Shown here: piece by piece, positions 9,775 through 17,498 of the stretch
How the letters are laid out: each line of letters opens with the position of its first letter
Position numbering within the stretch: position 1 is the stretch's first letter
Translations under genes and position numbers: made by a program
Assembly: GCA_038217425.1 (NCBI GenBank)
Contig: JBBQPM010000068.1
Location: forward strand, 1 to 31,657
From: JAIEPT01 sp038217425
GTDB taxonomy: Bacteria > Planctomycetota > Planctomycetia > Gemmatales > Gemmataceae
DNA: 31,657 nt
Reading direction: 5' to 3'
Notes under the pieces: model-generated
Seen by the model: the letters and a program-made list of their open reading frames with translations, nothing else
Databases searched by the model: none
Told to the model about the DNA's origin: nothing

Positions 9775-10090
9775 TTCATTTTCGGATCCGCCCGTCAACA
9801 AGGCGATCCTTCAGGAGATGCGCCGATTGGCGGAAAGCGGGACGACTGTTCGCGAATTGACGCAACTCATCCAATCGCGCCTCGGCATTACACAAGCGAA
9901 CGGCGTCGTCGCGATCTTGTCCTACTTCAGCCGAGCCTTTGGGATTCCACTACAGTTCATTCTGCCGATTCGCGAATGGCTCGACACGAATCAGGACGCC
10001 GAGATCGACGCGGAGATTCTGCCGATCATTGAACAATACAAGGATCAGTGGACCCCGAAGATCGAGAAGATGGAACCGCTCCTTTCATAA
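9767..10090 (+). CDS. Putative immunity protein for the preceding gene
   Basis: The 107-residue, mostly helical, acidic protein contains 'ILSYFSRAFGIPLQFILPIREWL' followed by a 'DAEIDAEILPIIEQYKDQW' segment. This arrangement resembles small immunity-type proteins coded behind polymorphic toxin tips (recalled likeness, not checked). It starts inside the upstream gene with an eight-base overlap and a GGAGAAAG ribosome site. The close coupling and low isoelectric character suit an antitoxin or immunity role. No signal peptide or membrane helix is visible, so it would act in the cytoplasm. Confidence 0.55.
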   Translation: MVDSFSDPPVNKAILQEMRRLAESGTTVRELTQLIQSRLGITQANGVVAILSYFSRAFGIPLQFILPIREWLDTNQDAEIDAEILPIIEQYKDQWTPKIEKMEPLLS

Positions 10091-10151
10091 GGAATTCCGC
10101 ACCTGCTGGGCTATTCTATGGATCCTCGAATTGTGCAAAAAGGAGTTGGAA

Positions 10152-10367
10152 ATGAGTTGCAGCATCTGGTTCGGAACAGCTTTGGCTGTCGTATTGCAGA
10201 CAAATCTTGCTGCTCAGGATCCGGTGAAAGAGACGATCGGCACTTTCGGGGTCAAGTGGGGAGCCGAAATTACCGTCGAAGGAGACTACGATCCTTCAGC
10301 TCCCATAAAGAGCCTGTATACTTTCCGCGTTATTAAAGTGAATGGAGGTTCTCGAAAGTCCGAGTAA
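10152..10367 (+). CDS. Short exported hypothetical protein (71 aa)
   Basis: The ORF starts at ATG 10152 six bases after an AAAGGAG ribosome site. It encodes a signal-peptide-like N-terminus (IWFGTALAVVLQTNLAAQD) with a likely cleavage after AQ, then about 45 residues with beta-strand character (KWGAEITVEGDYDPSA and LYTFRVIKV). It stops abruptly after SRKSE, so it may be the beginning of a longer secreted protein that was cut short. The 3' part is only about 42% G+C, the lowest I counted in the window. No family recognised. Confidence 0.5.
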   Translation: MSCSIWFGTALAVVLQTNLAAQDPVKETIGTFGVKWGAEITVEGDYDPSAPIKSLYTFRVIKVNGGSRKSE

Positions 10368-10564
10368 TCTTTTCTCACCAATCATCGAGCATCGGGCACC
10401 GGCCCTTACGTTTTGACGGGATTTCTTTGCGGACGGTGGATGGGCGATCCTTTGGGTATGCGAGCGATGGCGTATCATCATGCGGAGTCCTTCGTCGTCA
10501 TGGAGAGTCTTCCGAGGAAATAGTTCTCGGCGCCGACCTAATGGAAACTCGTATAGGAGAGAGC

Positions 10565-10759
10565 GTGAAGTTCACGGTGACGTTGGATCGAGATGAAGAC
10601 GGAGTATGGATCGTGGAGTGTCCGTCGATTCCGGGATGTGTAAGTCAAGGAAGTAATCGCGAATCGGCGCTCGCGAACTTCCGCGACGCAATTCGGCTTT
10701 GCTTGGAAGCTGGTGCCGAGCGGGGCATGCCGTTTTCCTTAGAAACAGCAAAACGCTAA
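10565..10759 (+). CDS. Orphan HicB-like antitoxin domain protein
   Basis: The 64-residue protein MKFTVTLDRDEDGVWIVECP... followed by 'SIPGCVSQGSNRESALANFRDAIRLCLEAG' is a clear HicB-fold domain, the partly degraded RNase-H-like fold that binds and neutralises HicA mRNA interferases. A GTG start at 10565 is favoured: AGGAGAG precedes it and the family begins at this residue. An upstream in-frame ATG at 10541 is possible. No HicA (a 60-80 residue dsRBD-like basic protein) is coded on either side, and no C-terminal DNA-binding domain is present. It is therefore an orphan that may protect against another HicA or have been retained as a regulator. Confidence 0.8.
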   Translation: MKFTVTLDRDEDGVWIVECPSIPGCVSQGSNRESALANFRDAIRLCLEAGAERGMPFSLETAKR

Positions 10760-10776
10760 CTTTTGGCGATACGACC

Positions 10777-11877
10777 ATGGGACAGAAGATCGATAGCGAT
10801 TACCAACGATTCCGCAAGATCGTCCGCGGGAAGGTGAAGAGCAACCTCGGCAAATATATCACCCGCGGCGAACTGATCGGAAAAAAGGGGAAGCATCTCG
10901 TCAGCATTCCGCTGCCGCAGATCGACATCCCGCAGTTCCGCTACGGCCAAAAAGGGACCGGCGGCGCGGGGCAGGGCGAAGGCGACCCCGGCCAACCGCT
11001 CACCCAACCGGAGGGCGACGGCACGGGAAAAGCCGGCGATTCTCCCGGCGGGCATATCCTCGAAGTCGACTTCACCATGGACGAACTCGCCCAGATCCTG
11101 GGCGAACATCTCGGCTTGCCGCGGATTCAGCCCAAGGGGAAGAAGAATATCGTCACGACCAAGGACAAGTACACCGGCATTCGTCAGACCGGCCCGGAGT
11201 CATTACGGCACTTCAAGAGGACTTACAAACGGGCGCTCAAGCGCCAGATCGCGGCCGGCGGTTACGATCCCCTCAAGCCGATGATCGTACCGATTCGCGA
11301 AGACAAGCAATACCGAAGCTGGAAGGAAGTCCATAAACCCGAAAGCGTCGCCTGCGTCATCTACATGATGGACGTCTCAGGCTCCATGACCGACGAGCAG
11401 AAAGACATCGTCCGCATCGAGGCCTTCTGGATCGATACCTGGATCAAGGCCCATTATCAGGGCATCCAAAATGTTTACATCGTGCACGATGCCGACGCTC
11501 ATGAAGTCGACGAGCACACCTTTTACCATTTGCGCGAGAGCGGCGGCACCAAGATCAGCACCGCGTACGAGCTATGCAATAAAATCATCGACGCTCGCTA
11601 TCCTGCGGACCAGTGGAACGTGTACGCGTTTCATTTCTCCGACGGCGACAACTGGGGCGACGACACGACCAAGTGCCTCGATTTGCTGGCGCAGAAATTG
11701 TTGCCGAAAGTCAATTTGTTCGGTTACGGCCAGGTCGAAAGCCCCTACGGCAGCGGCGAGTTTTACGAGTACATTCACGGCCTGACGAGTCAAAAGGAAA
11801 ACGTGGTCGCGAGCCGCATTCCGAACCGCGAAGCGATTCTGGAGTCGATCAAGGAATTTTTGGGCACGGGCCGATAA
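10777..11877 (+). CDS. yeaH: DUF444 family protein (YeaH/YhbH)
   Basis: The 366-residue protein belongs to the YeaH/YhbH family, functional partners of PrkA. The N-terminus 'MGQKIDSDYQRFRKIVRGK' and the Gly-rich basic linker (GQKGTGGAGQGEGDPG) are typical. The C-terminal half is a VWA-like domain whose MIDAS is seen as MDVSGSM (D199, S201, S203). Other conserved stretches are 'LRESGGTKISTAYELC' and 'FHFSDGDNW'. In enterics yeaG-yeaH act together during starvation; in Bacillus yhbH is a sporulation gene. It starts 17 bases after the HicB stop without a strong ribosome site, so it may depend on upstream translation. The reaction is unknown for the family. Confidence 0.93.
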   Translation: MGQKIDSDYQRFRKIVRGKVKSNLGKYITRGELIGKKGKHLVSIPLPQIDIPQFRYGQKGTGGAGQGEGDPGQPLTQPEGDGTGKAGDSPGGHILEVDFTMDELAQILGEHLGLPRIQPKGKKNIVTTKDKYTGIRQTGPESLRHFKRTYKRALKRQIAAGGYDPLKPMIVPIREDKQYRSWKEVHKPESVACVIYMMDVSGSMTDEQKDIVRIEAFWIDTWIKAHYQGIQNVYIVHDADAHEVDEHTFYHLRESGGTKISTAYELCNKIIDARYPADQWNVYAFHFSDGDNWGDDTTKCLDLLAQKLLPKVNLFGYGQVESPYGSGEFYEYIHGLTSQKENVVASRIPNREAILESIKEFLGTGR

Positions 11878-11892
11878 TTGGGAGAACGTACG

Positions 11893-12216
11893 ATGAAGGT
11901 GAGATTCGATCCGGAGTTGGAGAAGCGTAAGCCATTGTTGGAGATCGTCCAAGCTACCTTGCCCGTGTTGGAACGGCAGGTTGGATCGGGTGCGGATCAG
12001 TTGACGGCTTCATGGGGATTGGACGATTTGGGGAAACCTGTTTTAACCATCGCCGGTTGGGAGGACGAATCCAGCGCCAGCTTCTCGCCCAGCGATCTGG
12101 TTCCGCCGGAAAAGGCAGCCTATTCGTTCAATCAAATGTGGGGGGGGATATTGAAGCGAGCACTTCGTCGGCAGATGAAAGTGCTCGAAGCGATTGCTGC
12201 CGCCGAGGATGCGTGA
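11893..12216 (+). CDS. Hypothetical protein between yeaH and spoVR
   Basis: This 107-residue protein starts MKVRFDPELEKRKPLLEIV after a GGGAGAACGTACG leader. It has an N-terminal helix, a central strand pair (TASWGLDDLGKPVLTIAGWED) and a C-terminal basic amphipathic helix (GGILKRALRRQMKVLEAIAA). There is no signal peptide. It sits 15 bases after yeaH, and its stop overlaps the next ATG (TGATG), so the two small genes are translated together. I do not recognise a family. Its position inside the PrkA-YeaH-SpoVR operon hints at a link with that module, but it could be a passenger, since its base composition resembles the low-G+C island upstream. Confidence 0.7.
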   Translation: MKVRFDPELEKRKPLLEIVQATLPVLERQVGSGADQLTASWGLDDLGKPVLTIAGWEDESSASFSPSDLVPPEKAAYSFNQMWGGILKRALRRQMKVLEAIAAAEDA

Positions 12217-12506
12217 TGGCTCCGAAGCCCAATTACTATCACGAACTCAATTCCGTAGCGGCATTATTGACTCAACGAGTTGCGCAAGTTGAAGAGTTGT
12301 CAGACGAGTTTCGTAAAGAGATTCGAAATTTGCAACGGGACGCCCAAGTAGCATCAAGCAAATTCGACGAACTCGCGAGACGTACCGAAAGGCTCGAAGC
12401 TCGCATGGAGAAATGGGAGACTCGAATCTGGGGAGTTTCGGCTGCGGTTATCTTATCGCTGCTCTCCGCCATCGTCGGTCTTGCCGTCACCCTTTGGAAG
12501 AAGTGA
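12216..12506 (+). CDS. Coiled-coil protein with C-terminal membrane anchor
   Basis: The 96-residue product has a charged helical stretch (about 15-65) with heptad-like spacing, including 'RVAQVEELSDEFRKEIRNLQ' and 'FDELARRTERLEARMEKWET', and ends in one hydrophobic helix (VSAAVILSLLSAIVGLAVTLW) followed by KK. It is therefore likely to be a tail-anchored inner-membrane protein with a cytoplasmic coiled coil. It overlaps the preceding gene by one base and ends four bases before spoVR. Its first line of coding sequence is only about 45% G+C. The form resembles small phage- or plasmid-type 'hemolysin XhlA-like' anchors, but no family assignment is made. Confidence 0.7.
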   Translation: MAPKPNYYHELNSVAALLTQRVAQVEELSDEFRKEIRNLQRDAQVASSKFDELARRTERLEARMEKWETRIWGVSAAVILSLLSAIVGLAVTLWKK

Positions 12507-12510
12507 TCCC

Positions 12511-14061
12511 ATGGACGTTCCTTACGATACCAGATTGCCTCCTGATCTTCGCAAGCTCAAAGAAGAGATCGAAGCCCACGCGCGCCAGTTCGGGCTCGAC
12601 TTCTACGAGACCATCTTCGAAGTCGTCGCCGCCGATGATCTCAATGAAATCGCGGCCTACGGCGGATTTCCCACGCGCTATCCGCACTGGTCCTTCGGCA
12701 TGTCCTACCAGGAACTCAAGAAGGGCTACGAGTACGGCCTCTCCAAGATCTACGAGATGGTCATCAACAACGACCCGTGCTACGCCTACCTCATGCGCTG
12801 CAATCATACTGTCGATCAGAAGCTCGTCATGGCTCACGTCTACGGCCACTGCGATTTCTTCAAGAACAATTTGTTCTTCGCGCACACGAGCCGAAAGATG
12901 ATGGACGAGATGGCCAATCACGGCGTGCGCATTCGCAGGTACGTCGAGAAGTTCGGCGAAGACGAGGTCGAAGCGTTCGTCGATCGCTGCATGTCGATCG
13001 ACGACCTCATCGACATCCACTCGACGTTTATTCGACGACGCGAGGACGCCGCCCGGTACGACTTCAAGGAGAAGGAAGACGAGACGCAGAAGCTCACGCG
13101 GTTCAAGAGCAAGGATTACATGGAAGATTACATCAACCCGCCGGGCGCACTGAAGGCCGAGGAGGAGGCGCAGAAGAAGAAGACCGAAGCGAGCGAACGC
13201 CGATTTCCGGAGGCGCCGGAGAAGGACGTGTTGTTCTTCCTGATGGAGCATGCGCCGCTGAAGCCCTGGCAGCGGGACGTGCTGTCGATCATCCGCGACG
13301 AGGCGTATTACTTCGCGCCGCAGGGGCAGACGAAGATCATGAACGAGGGTTGGGCGAGCTACTGGCACAGTACCATCATGACGGAGCGGGCCCTTGATCC
13401 GTGGGAATGCATCGATTACGCGGACCATCACTCCGGGACGATGGCGACGCAGATGGGCCGGCTCAATCCGTACAAGCTCGGCATCGAACTCTTTCGCGAT
13501 ATCGAGCGTCGCTGGAACATGGGGCAGTTCGGCAAAGAATGGGAAGAGTGCGAGAGCATCGAGGAGAAACGGGCCTGGGACAAGAAATTGGGCCTGGGCC
13601 GACAAAAAATCTTCGAGGTGCGCAAGGTTTACAACGATATTACGTTTATAGATGCCTTCCTGACGCCGGAATTCTGTCAGGAACACAAGATGTTTTCGTT
13701 CAACTATCAGGAGCAAGGCAAGAACTACGTGATCGAATCGCGTGAGTTCCAGAAGATCAAGGAACGCATCCTGTTCGGTTTGACCAATTTTGGCAAGCCG
13801 TGGATTTACGTCATGGACGGCAATTATCACAACCGGGGCGAACTTTTGCTCTGGCACGACCATCAAGGGATTGACCTGAAGCTCGATAAGGCCTCGGACA
13901 CGCTGGCGAACGTCGCGGCGATTTGGGGCAGACCCGTTCACTTGCAGACCGTACTTGACGACCAACCCAGCCTGATGAGTTTCGATGGGACCAGCCATAC
14001 CATCAAAGCGCTTGGAGAAATTGATGACACTCGCACAAAACCTCCTGTCAAATCTCGGTAA
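12511..14061 (+). CDS. spoVR: SpoVR family protein
   Basis: This 516-residue protein has the full length and conserved blocks of SpoVR/YcgB: 'ARQFGLDFYETIFEVV', 'YGGFPTRYPHWSFGMSYQEL', 'YGHCDFFKNNLFFAHT', 'MNEGWASYWHSTIM', and 'NPYKLGIELFRDIERRW'. SpoVR is needed for spore cortex formation in Bacillus, and its homologue acts with PrkA/YeaH in Gram-negatives. The conserved His/Glu pattern suggests a metal-dependent enzyme, but the reaction is unknown. The ATG at 12511 lies four bases after the upstream stop, so translation is coupled. It completes the prkA-yeaH-spoVR set. The 3' end overlaps the next gene by 38 bases. Confidence 0.95.
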   Translation: MDVPYDTRLPPDLRKLKEEIEAHARQFGLDFYETIFEVVAADDLNEIAAYGGFPTRYPHWSFGMSYQELKKGYEYGLSKIYEMVINNDPCYAYLMRCNHTVDQKLVMAHVYGHCDFFKNNLFFAHTSRKMMDEMANHGVRIRRYVEKFGEDEVEAFVDRCMSIDDLIDIHSTFIRRREDAARYDFKEKEDETQKLTRFKSKDYMEDYINPPGALKAEEEAQKKKTEASERRFPEAPEKDVLFFLMEHAPLKPWQRDVLSIIRDEAYYFAPQGQTKIMNEGWASYWHSTIMTERALDPWECIDYADHHSGTMATQMGRLNPYKLGIELFRDIERRWNMGQFGKEWEECESIEEKRAWDKKLGLGRQKIFEVRKVYNDITFIDAFLTPEFCQEHKMFSFNYQEQGKNYVIESREFQKIKERILFGLTNFGKPWIYVMDGNYHNRGELLLWHDHQGIDLKLDKASDTLANVAAIWGRPVHLQTVLDDQPSLMSFDGTSHTIKALGEIDDTRTKPPVKSR

Positions 14062-14485
14062 GCTCCCCGCGGCCGCGCCGGGCGTGGCCCAGGCCAGTCA
14101 CGAAGGCTGGACCGCAACCGTGGACGCCGTCAGTCCCGATGCGCACAGCGTCCTGAGTCGGGAAATCCGACTGGAGCGCGCAACTCCAGGCGCCGGTTCC
14201 GTCGGCGCCTGGGCGGAGCGCGTGGCCGAGCGCACTGCCAAGCTGGGCGACCCGCTCAAGGTGATCGAAGTCGATGCCGGCGACGAACGAGCGTTGCTGC
14301 GCAGCAAGGCCCCGCGCCAGCGCGAGGGGAAGATCGTATACCAGGAATTGCTGCTCACCGGCACGAGTCAGGCCTCGCTCACGCGACAACAGGCGTCGAA
14401 CGAGCCGGGCGAGAAGCGGCAGCAGGTTCCGTTCGCGATGACGCACGAGGCGCTGGAAGACTTCGTGGGCGCCGTCGCGGAATAA
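14024..14485 (+). CDS. Hypothetical protein overlapping spoVR
   Basis: The 153-residue protein begins MTLAQNLLSNLGKLPAA with a GGAGA ribosome site inside spoVR. An in-frame ATG at 13985 would deepen the overlap and has no such site. It has an N-terminal helix and strands with 'GWTATVDAVSPDAHSVLSRE', then 'WAERVAERTAKLGDPLKVIE' and a C-terminal 'FAMTHEALEDFVGAV' helix. I recall similar proteins in planctomycetes without known function; this is not checked. No signal peptide or membrane helix. The 38-base overlap strongly ties it to spoVR expression. Confidence 0.75.
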   Translation: MTLAQNLLSNLGKLPAAAPGVAQASHEGWTATVDAVSPDAHSVLSREIRLERATPGAGSVGAWAERVAERTAKLGDPLKVIEVDAGDERALLRSKAPRQREGKIVYQELLLTGTSQASLTRQQASNEPGEKRQQVPFAMTHEALEDFVGAVAE

Positions 14486-14503
14486 TTCATGCCGAGGTTA
14501 CGC

Positions 14504-15253
14504 ATGCCCGCCGACGCCCAGACCCAGAAACAGGAAATGACCCAGCTCGGCAAAGACGTGGCCAAGGTCCAGACCGGGCTGGGGAGCGCCGGGAGTTTTA
14601 GCGCCACGTCGGACGACGGCGTCTCGCAGAAGCTCGTCGACGAAATCGAAATGATGGAAGAGGAATCCGCCGCTCGACTTTCGCACGCGCCGACCGGCGT
14701 CACGCCCGGCATGCGGTATCTCCATTCGAGCCGAACCATTCATCAGCTCATCACCGATCGCAACAAGGCGGTCGGCATCTACCTCGCGGTCGCCTCGCTG
14801 CTCTTGACCGCCAGCGGCGCCGTCATGAACGTCAGGGAATCGGTCGACTCGCTGGTACCGATCCGCGTTATCCAGCGCTGGTGTCTGCCGACGACGTTCG
14901 CCGTCCTCACCGGGCTCGCACTCTTCATGGCCCTGATCCTGATCCGCACGCGCGTCGGGCTGATCTACGAAGTCGCCAAGATGAACGCGCTGCTCGGACT
15001 GCCCGTGGTGCGCGTCACAAATCTCAGTCCGCTCAGCATCTTCTTCATCATGCAAGCGCTCCTCAGCGCCGGCGGCGGCTTCAGCGCCGGCATGTTTGCC
15101 ATCTTCCTCCTGCACGCCTTCGGATACGAAGGCGGCTGGGTCGCGGTTATCGGCTTCGCCGTGGGAGCCGTCGTCTGCGCGGCCCTGATCCTCTGCTACG
15201 CGCTGACGATCAAGACGATCATCCTCAAGGACAAGTTCAAGCCGGGCGGATAA
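14504..15253 (+). CDS. Four-helix integral membrane protein, unknown function
   Basis: The protein (249 residues from ATG 14504) has a long Gln/Asp/Ser-rich N-terminal cytoplasmic segment with an acidic patch (DEIEMMEEESAARLSH), then four membrane helices at about 89-108, 126-147, 176-205 and 212-237. The tail is basic (KDKFKPGG). A GAGG ribosome site precedes ATG 14504; the in-frame ATG at 14489 is an alternative. It follows the preceding gene closely (18 bases) and likely ends the prkA-spoVR transcription unit, as a large hairpin comes next. I do not recognise the family. Its location raises the question whether it is the membrane target or sensor of the PrkA module. Confidence 0.75.
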   Translation: MPADAQTQKQEMTQLGKDVAKVQTGLGSAGSFSATSDDGVSQKLVDEIEMMEEESAARLSHAPTGVTPGMRYLHSSRTIHQLITDRNKAVGIYLAVASLLLTASGAVMNVRESVDSLVPIRVIQRWCLPTTFAVLTGLALFMALILIRTRVGLIYEVAKMNALLGLPVVRVTNLSPLSIFFIMQALLSAGGGFSAGMFAIFLLHAFGYEGGWVAVIGFAVGAVVCAALILCYALTIKTIILKDKFKPGG

Positions 15254-15263
15254 AACGATACGA

Positions 15264-15332
15264 GAGCCGCGACCGCGAGGGAGCGGCCAGAGCGCCCGAT
15301 GCCGAAAAACCGCTCCCTTGCGGTCGCGGCTC
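15264..15332. repeat. Long intergenic hairpin before aroDE
   Basis: The arms 15264-15286 and 15310-15332 are 23 bases each and complementary except for one G-T pair, with a 23-base loop. The arm motif GAGCCGCGACCGC recurs as its own inverse only here in the window. No T tract follows, so it is not a classical terminator. It lies between the membrane-protein stop and the aroDE start, 17 bases before the latter, and could stabilise mRNA ends or attenuate read-through. Confidence 0.75.
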
Positions 15333-15348
15333 GTCAAGAGAACCTGCC

Positions 15349-16893
15349 ATGTCCACCGGTCCCGTCATCTGCGCCGTCATCGGGCGTTCGCGTCACAAGA
15401 TGATGCTCATCGAAATCCAGGAAGCTGCCAAGCGGGGCGCCAAGCTCATCGAACTGCGCCTCGATTTTCTCACCAGCACGCCCGACTACAAACGGCTGCT
15501 CGCCAACAAGCCGTGCCCGCTCATCGCCACGCTGCGCCGGCCCGACGACGGCGGCCGATGGAACAAGACCGAAGCCGATCGCCTGATCCAGGTCCGCACC
15601 GCCATCGTCGCGGGGTTCGATTGGGTCGATCTCGAAAGCGACGTCATCGACAAGATTCCGCGTTTCGGCACCTGCAAGCGGATCGTCAGCTACCACAACT
15701 TTCGCGAGACGCCGGCGGATCTTGAGAAGCTCTACGAGGAAATGTGCAAGAAAGACGCCGACGTCGTCAAGATCGCGGTGACGTCGCAATCGGTGCAGGA
15801 CAACATGCGCGTCCTCAATCTCCTCAAGAACGCGAAGAAGCCGACCGTCGCGTTTGCCATGGGCGATCTCGGCACCTGCACCCGCGTCCTCACCGGCAAG
15901 CTCGGCGCCCCCTGGACTTACGGCGCCTTCAACAAGGAACGCAACATCGCTCCCGGCATTCTGTCGTTCATGGAACTCATGAAAATCTACCATTTCGAAA
16001 ACGTCCGGGCCGACACCAAAGTTTTCGGCGTCGTCGGCGATCCGGTCGGGCATAGCCTGAGCCCGCTGATTCACAACGCCGCGTTCGCAAAGCTCGGCAT
16101 CAACGCGGTCTATCTGCCGTTCCGGGTGCCGAAGGCGGAGTTGGCCGAGTTCGTGAAACAATTCCAGGCGATCCCGGTGACGGGTTACAGCGTGACCATT
16201 CCGCACAAGGAAGGGGCGGCGAAGACGGCGACGAAGCATGAAGCCTCGGTCGATCTGATCGGCGCCGCCAACACGCTCTTGTACGCCGACCACGTCTGGC
16301 ACGCCGCCAACACCGACTTTCGCGCCGCGGTCGATTCGCTCAAGGCGCATCTGCCCGACTCAGGAGGCGAGAAGGTGCCGCTCAGCAAACGAACCGTCCT
16401 CGTGCTCGGCTCCGGCGGCGTCGCCAAGGCCGTCGCCTTCGGGCTCAAGCAGGAGGGCGCCAACCTCATCGTCACCAATCGCACGACCGACCGCGCCGAG
16501 AAGCTCGCCGGCCTCGTCGGCTGCCGGTACGTCGAATGGGCCGCCCGCCATAACGTGATTTGCGACACGCTCGTCAACTGCACCTCCGTCGGCATGCATC
16601 CGGCCATTGACGACAGCCCGGTGCACAACAGTTTCCTCAAGCCCGGCATTCTCGTGTTCGACACCATCTACACGCCCGAGACGACGATGCTGATCCGCGA
16701 GGCGAAAATGCGCGGTTGCCACGTGCTGACGGGCGTCGACATGTTCGTGCGTCAGGCGGCGCTGCAGTTCAAGATGTTCACGGGCCAGGAGCCGCCCATC
16801 GAACTCATGACGGCGGTGGTTCGGCGCGCGTTATCGCCGGTCAATCACGCCAAGGAAGAGACGGACGCCCCCCCCGCCGGGGACAAACCATGA
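15349..16893 (+). CDS. aroDE: Bifunctional 3-dehydroquinate dehydratase (type I) / shikimate dehydrogenase
   Basis: The 514-residue fusion carries two consecutive steps of aromatic amino-acid synthesis. The N-terminal type I dehydratase (about 5-220) forms a Schiff base with substrate: 'LIELRLDFL', the catalytic H116 in VSYHNF and the Schiff-base K141 in VVKIAVTSQ are visible. The C-terminal shikimate dehydrogenase (about 225-505) has 'FGVVGDPVGHSLSPLIHNAA', K287 in SVTIPHKEGA, D323 in ANTDF, and the NADP fold 'VLGSGGVAKAVAFGLK' with 'VTNRTTDRA'. Both active sites look intact. Such AroD-AroE fusions are known in plants, chlamydiae and planctomycetes. Its stop overlaps the aroK start by four bases (ATGA), so the three activities are made together. 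Confidence 0.95.
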   Translation: MSTGPVICAVIGRSRHKMMLIEIQEAAKRGAKLIELRLDFLTSTPDYKRLLANKPCPLIATLRRPDDGGRWNKTEADRLIQVRTAIVAGFDWVDLESDVIDKIPRFGTCKRIVSYHNFRETPADLEKLYEEMCKKDADVVKIAVTSQSVQDNMRVLNLLKNAKKPTVAFAMGDLGTCTRVLTGKLGAPWTYGAFNKERNIAPGILSFMELMKIYHFENVRADTKVFGVVGDPVGHSLSPLIHNAAFAKLGINAVYLPFRVPKAELAEFVKQFQAIPVTGYSVTIPHKEGAAKTATKHEASVDLIGAANTLLYADHVWHAANTDFRAAVDSLKAHLPDSGGEKVPLSKRTVLVLGSGGVAKAVAFGLKQEGANLIVTNRTTDRAEKLAGLVGCRYVEWAARHNVICDTLVNCTSVGMHPAIDDSPVHNSFLKPGILVFDTIYTPETTMLIREAKMRGCHVLTGVDMFVRQAALQFKMFTGQEPPIELMTAVVRRALSPVNHAKEETDAPPAGDKP

Positions 16894-17399
16894 CGCGCGT
16901 CTTCCTGATCGGTTACCGCGGCGTCGGCAAGACGACGGTCGCTCGGCTCCTCGCCGAGCGCCTGGGCTGGGAGTGGTGCGACGCGGATGAAGTGCTCGAA
17001 AGGGCGTATGGCAAAACGATTCGCTCGATCTTCGAGACGGAAGGGGAGCCGAGCTTTCGCGACAAGGAGTCGGCGACGCTGAGCGAGTTGAGTCTCCGGC
17101 AGCGGTGCGTCATCGCGACCGGCGGCGGCGTGATCTTGCGGCCCGAGAATCGCGAGCTGTTGAAGCGCGGCGCCGTCGTCTGGCTCGCCGCGGAGCCCGA
17201 AACGGCGTGGCAGCGGATGCAGACCGATTCCACCACTGGCGAGCGACGTCCAAATCTGGCGCAAGGGGGACTTGCGGAAGTCGCCGAGTTGATCGCCCGA
17301 CGCGAACCCCTCTATCGCGAGTGTGCAGGTTTGACCGTGGACACGACGCACGTCAGCCCGGAAGCGGCGGCGGAAGTGATCCTGCGCTGGCTCAACTGA
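16890..17399 (+). CDS. aroK: Shikimate kinase
   Basis: Shikimate kinase phosphorylates shikimate with ATP, the step directly after AroE. The 169-residue protein has the P-loop GYRGVGKTT (8-16), the shikimate-binding Asp in 'CDADEVLER', Arg in 'PSFRDKESA', and the 'ATGGGVIL' Walker B-like loop. The lid arginine is likely in 'TTGERRPNL'. The ATG overlaps the aroDE stop, so translation is coupled. It ends right before a 30-bp hairpin. Nothing is missing or odd apart from the variable C-terminal helix. Confidence 0.93.
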   Translation: MTRVFLIGYRGVGKTTVARLLAERLGWEWCDADEVLERAYGKTIRSIFETEGEPSFRDKESATLSELSLRQRCVIATGGGVILRPENRELLKRGAVVWLAAEPETAWQRMQTDSTTGERRPNLAQGGLAEVAELIARREPLYRECAGLTVDTTHVSPEAAAEVILRWLN

Positions 17400-17401
17400 A
17401 C

Positions 17402-17485
17402 GGCGAGCCAGGTCGCGTTAGCGCCTGGAGTACTTGCTTTTCGCGTCGACACGGAACTCCAGGCGCTAACGCGGCCTGGCTCGCC
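17402..17485. repeat. 30-bp-arm hairpin after aroK
   Basis: The arms 17402-17431 and 17456-17485 match over 30 bases with one T/C difference (a G-U pair in RNA), around a 24-base loop. The left arm begins two bases past the aroK stop codon and the right arm ends 13 bases before the response regulator ATG. No T tract is seen. It may act as an mRNA 3' stabiliser or partial terminator between aroK and the two-component genes. The sequence differs from the hairpin before aroDE. Confidence 0.8.
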
Positions 17486-17498
17486 TGAGGTTTGTCCC

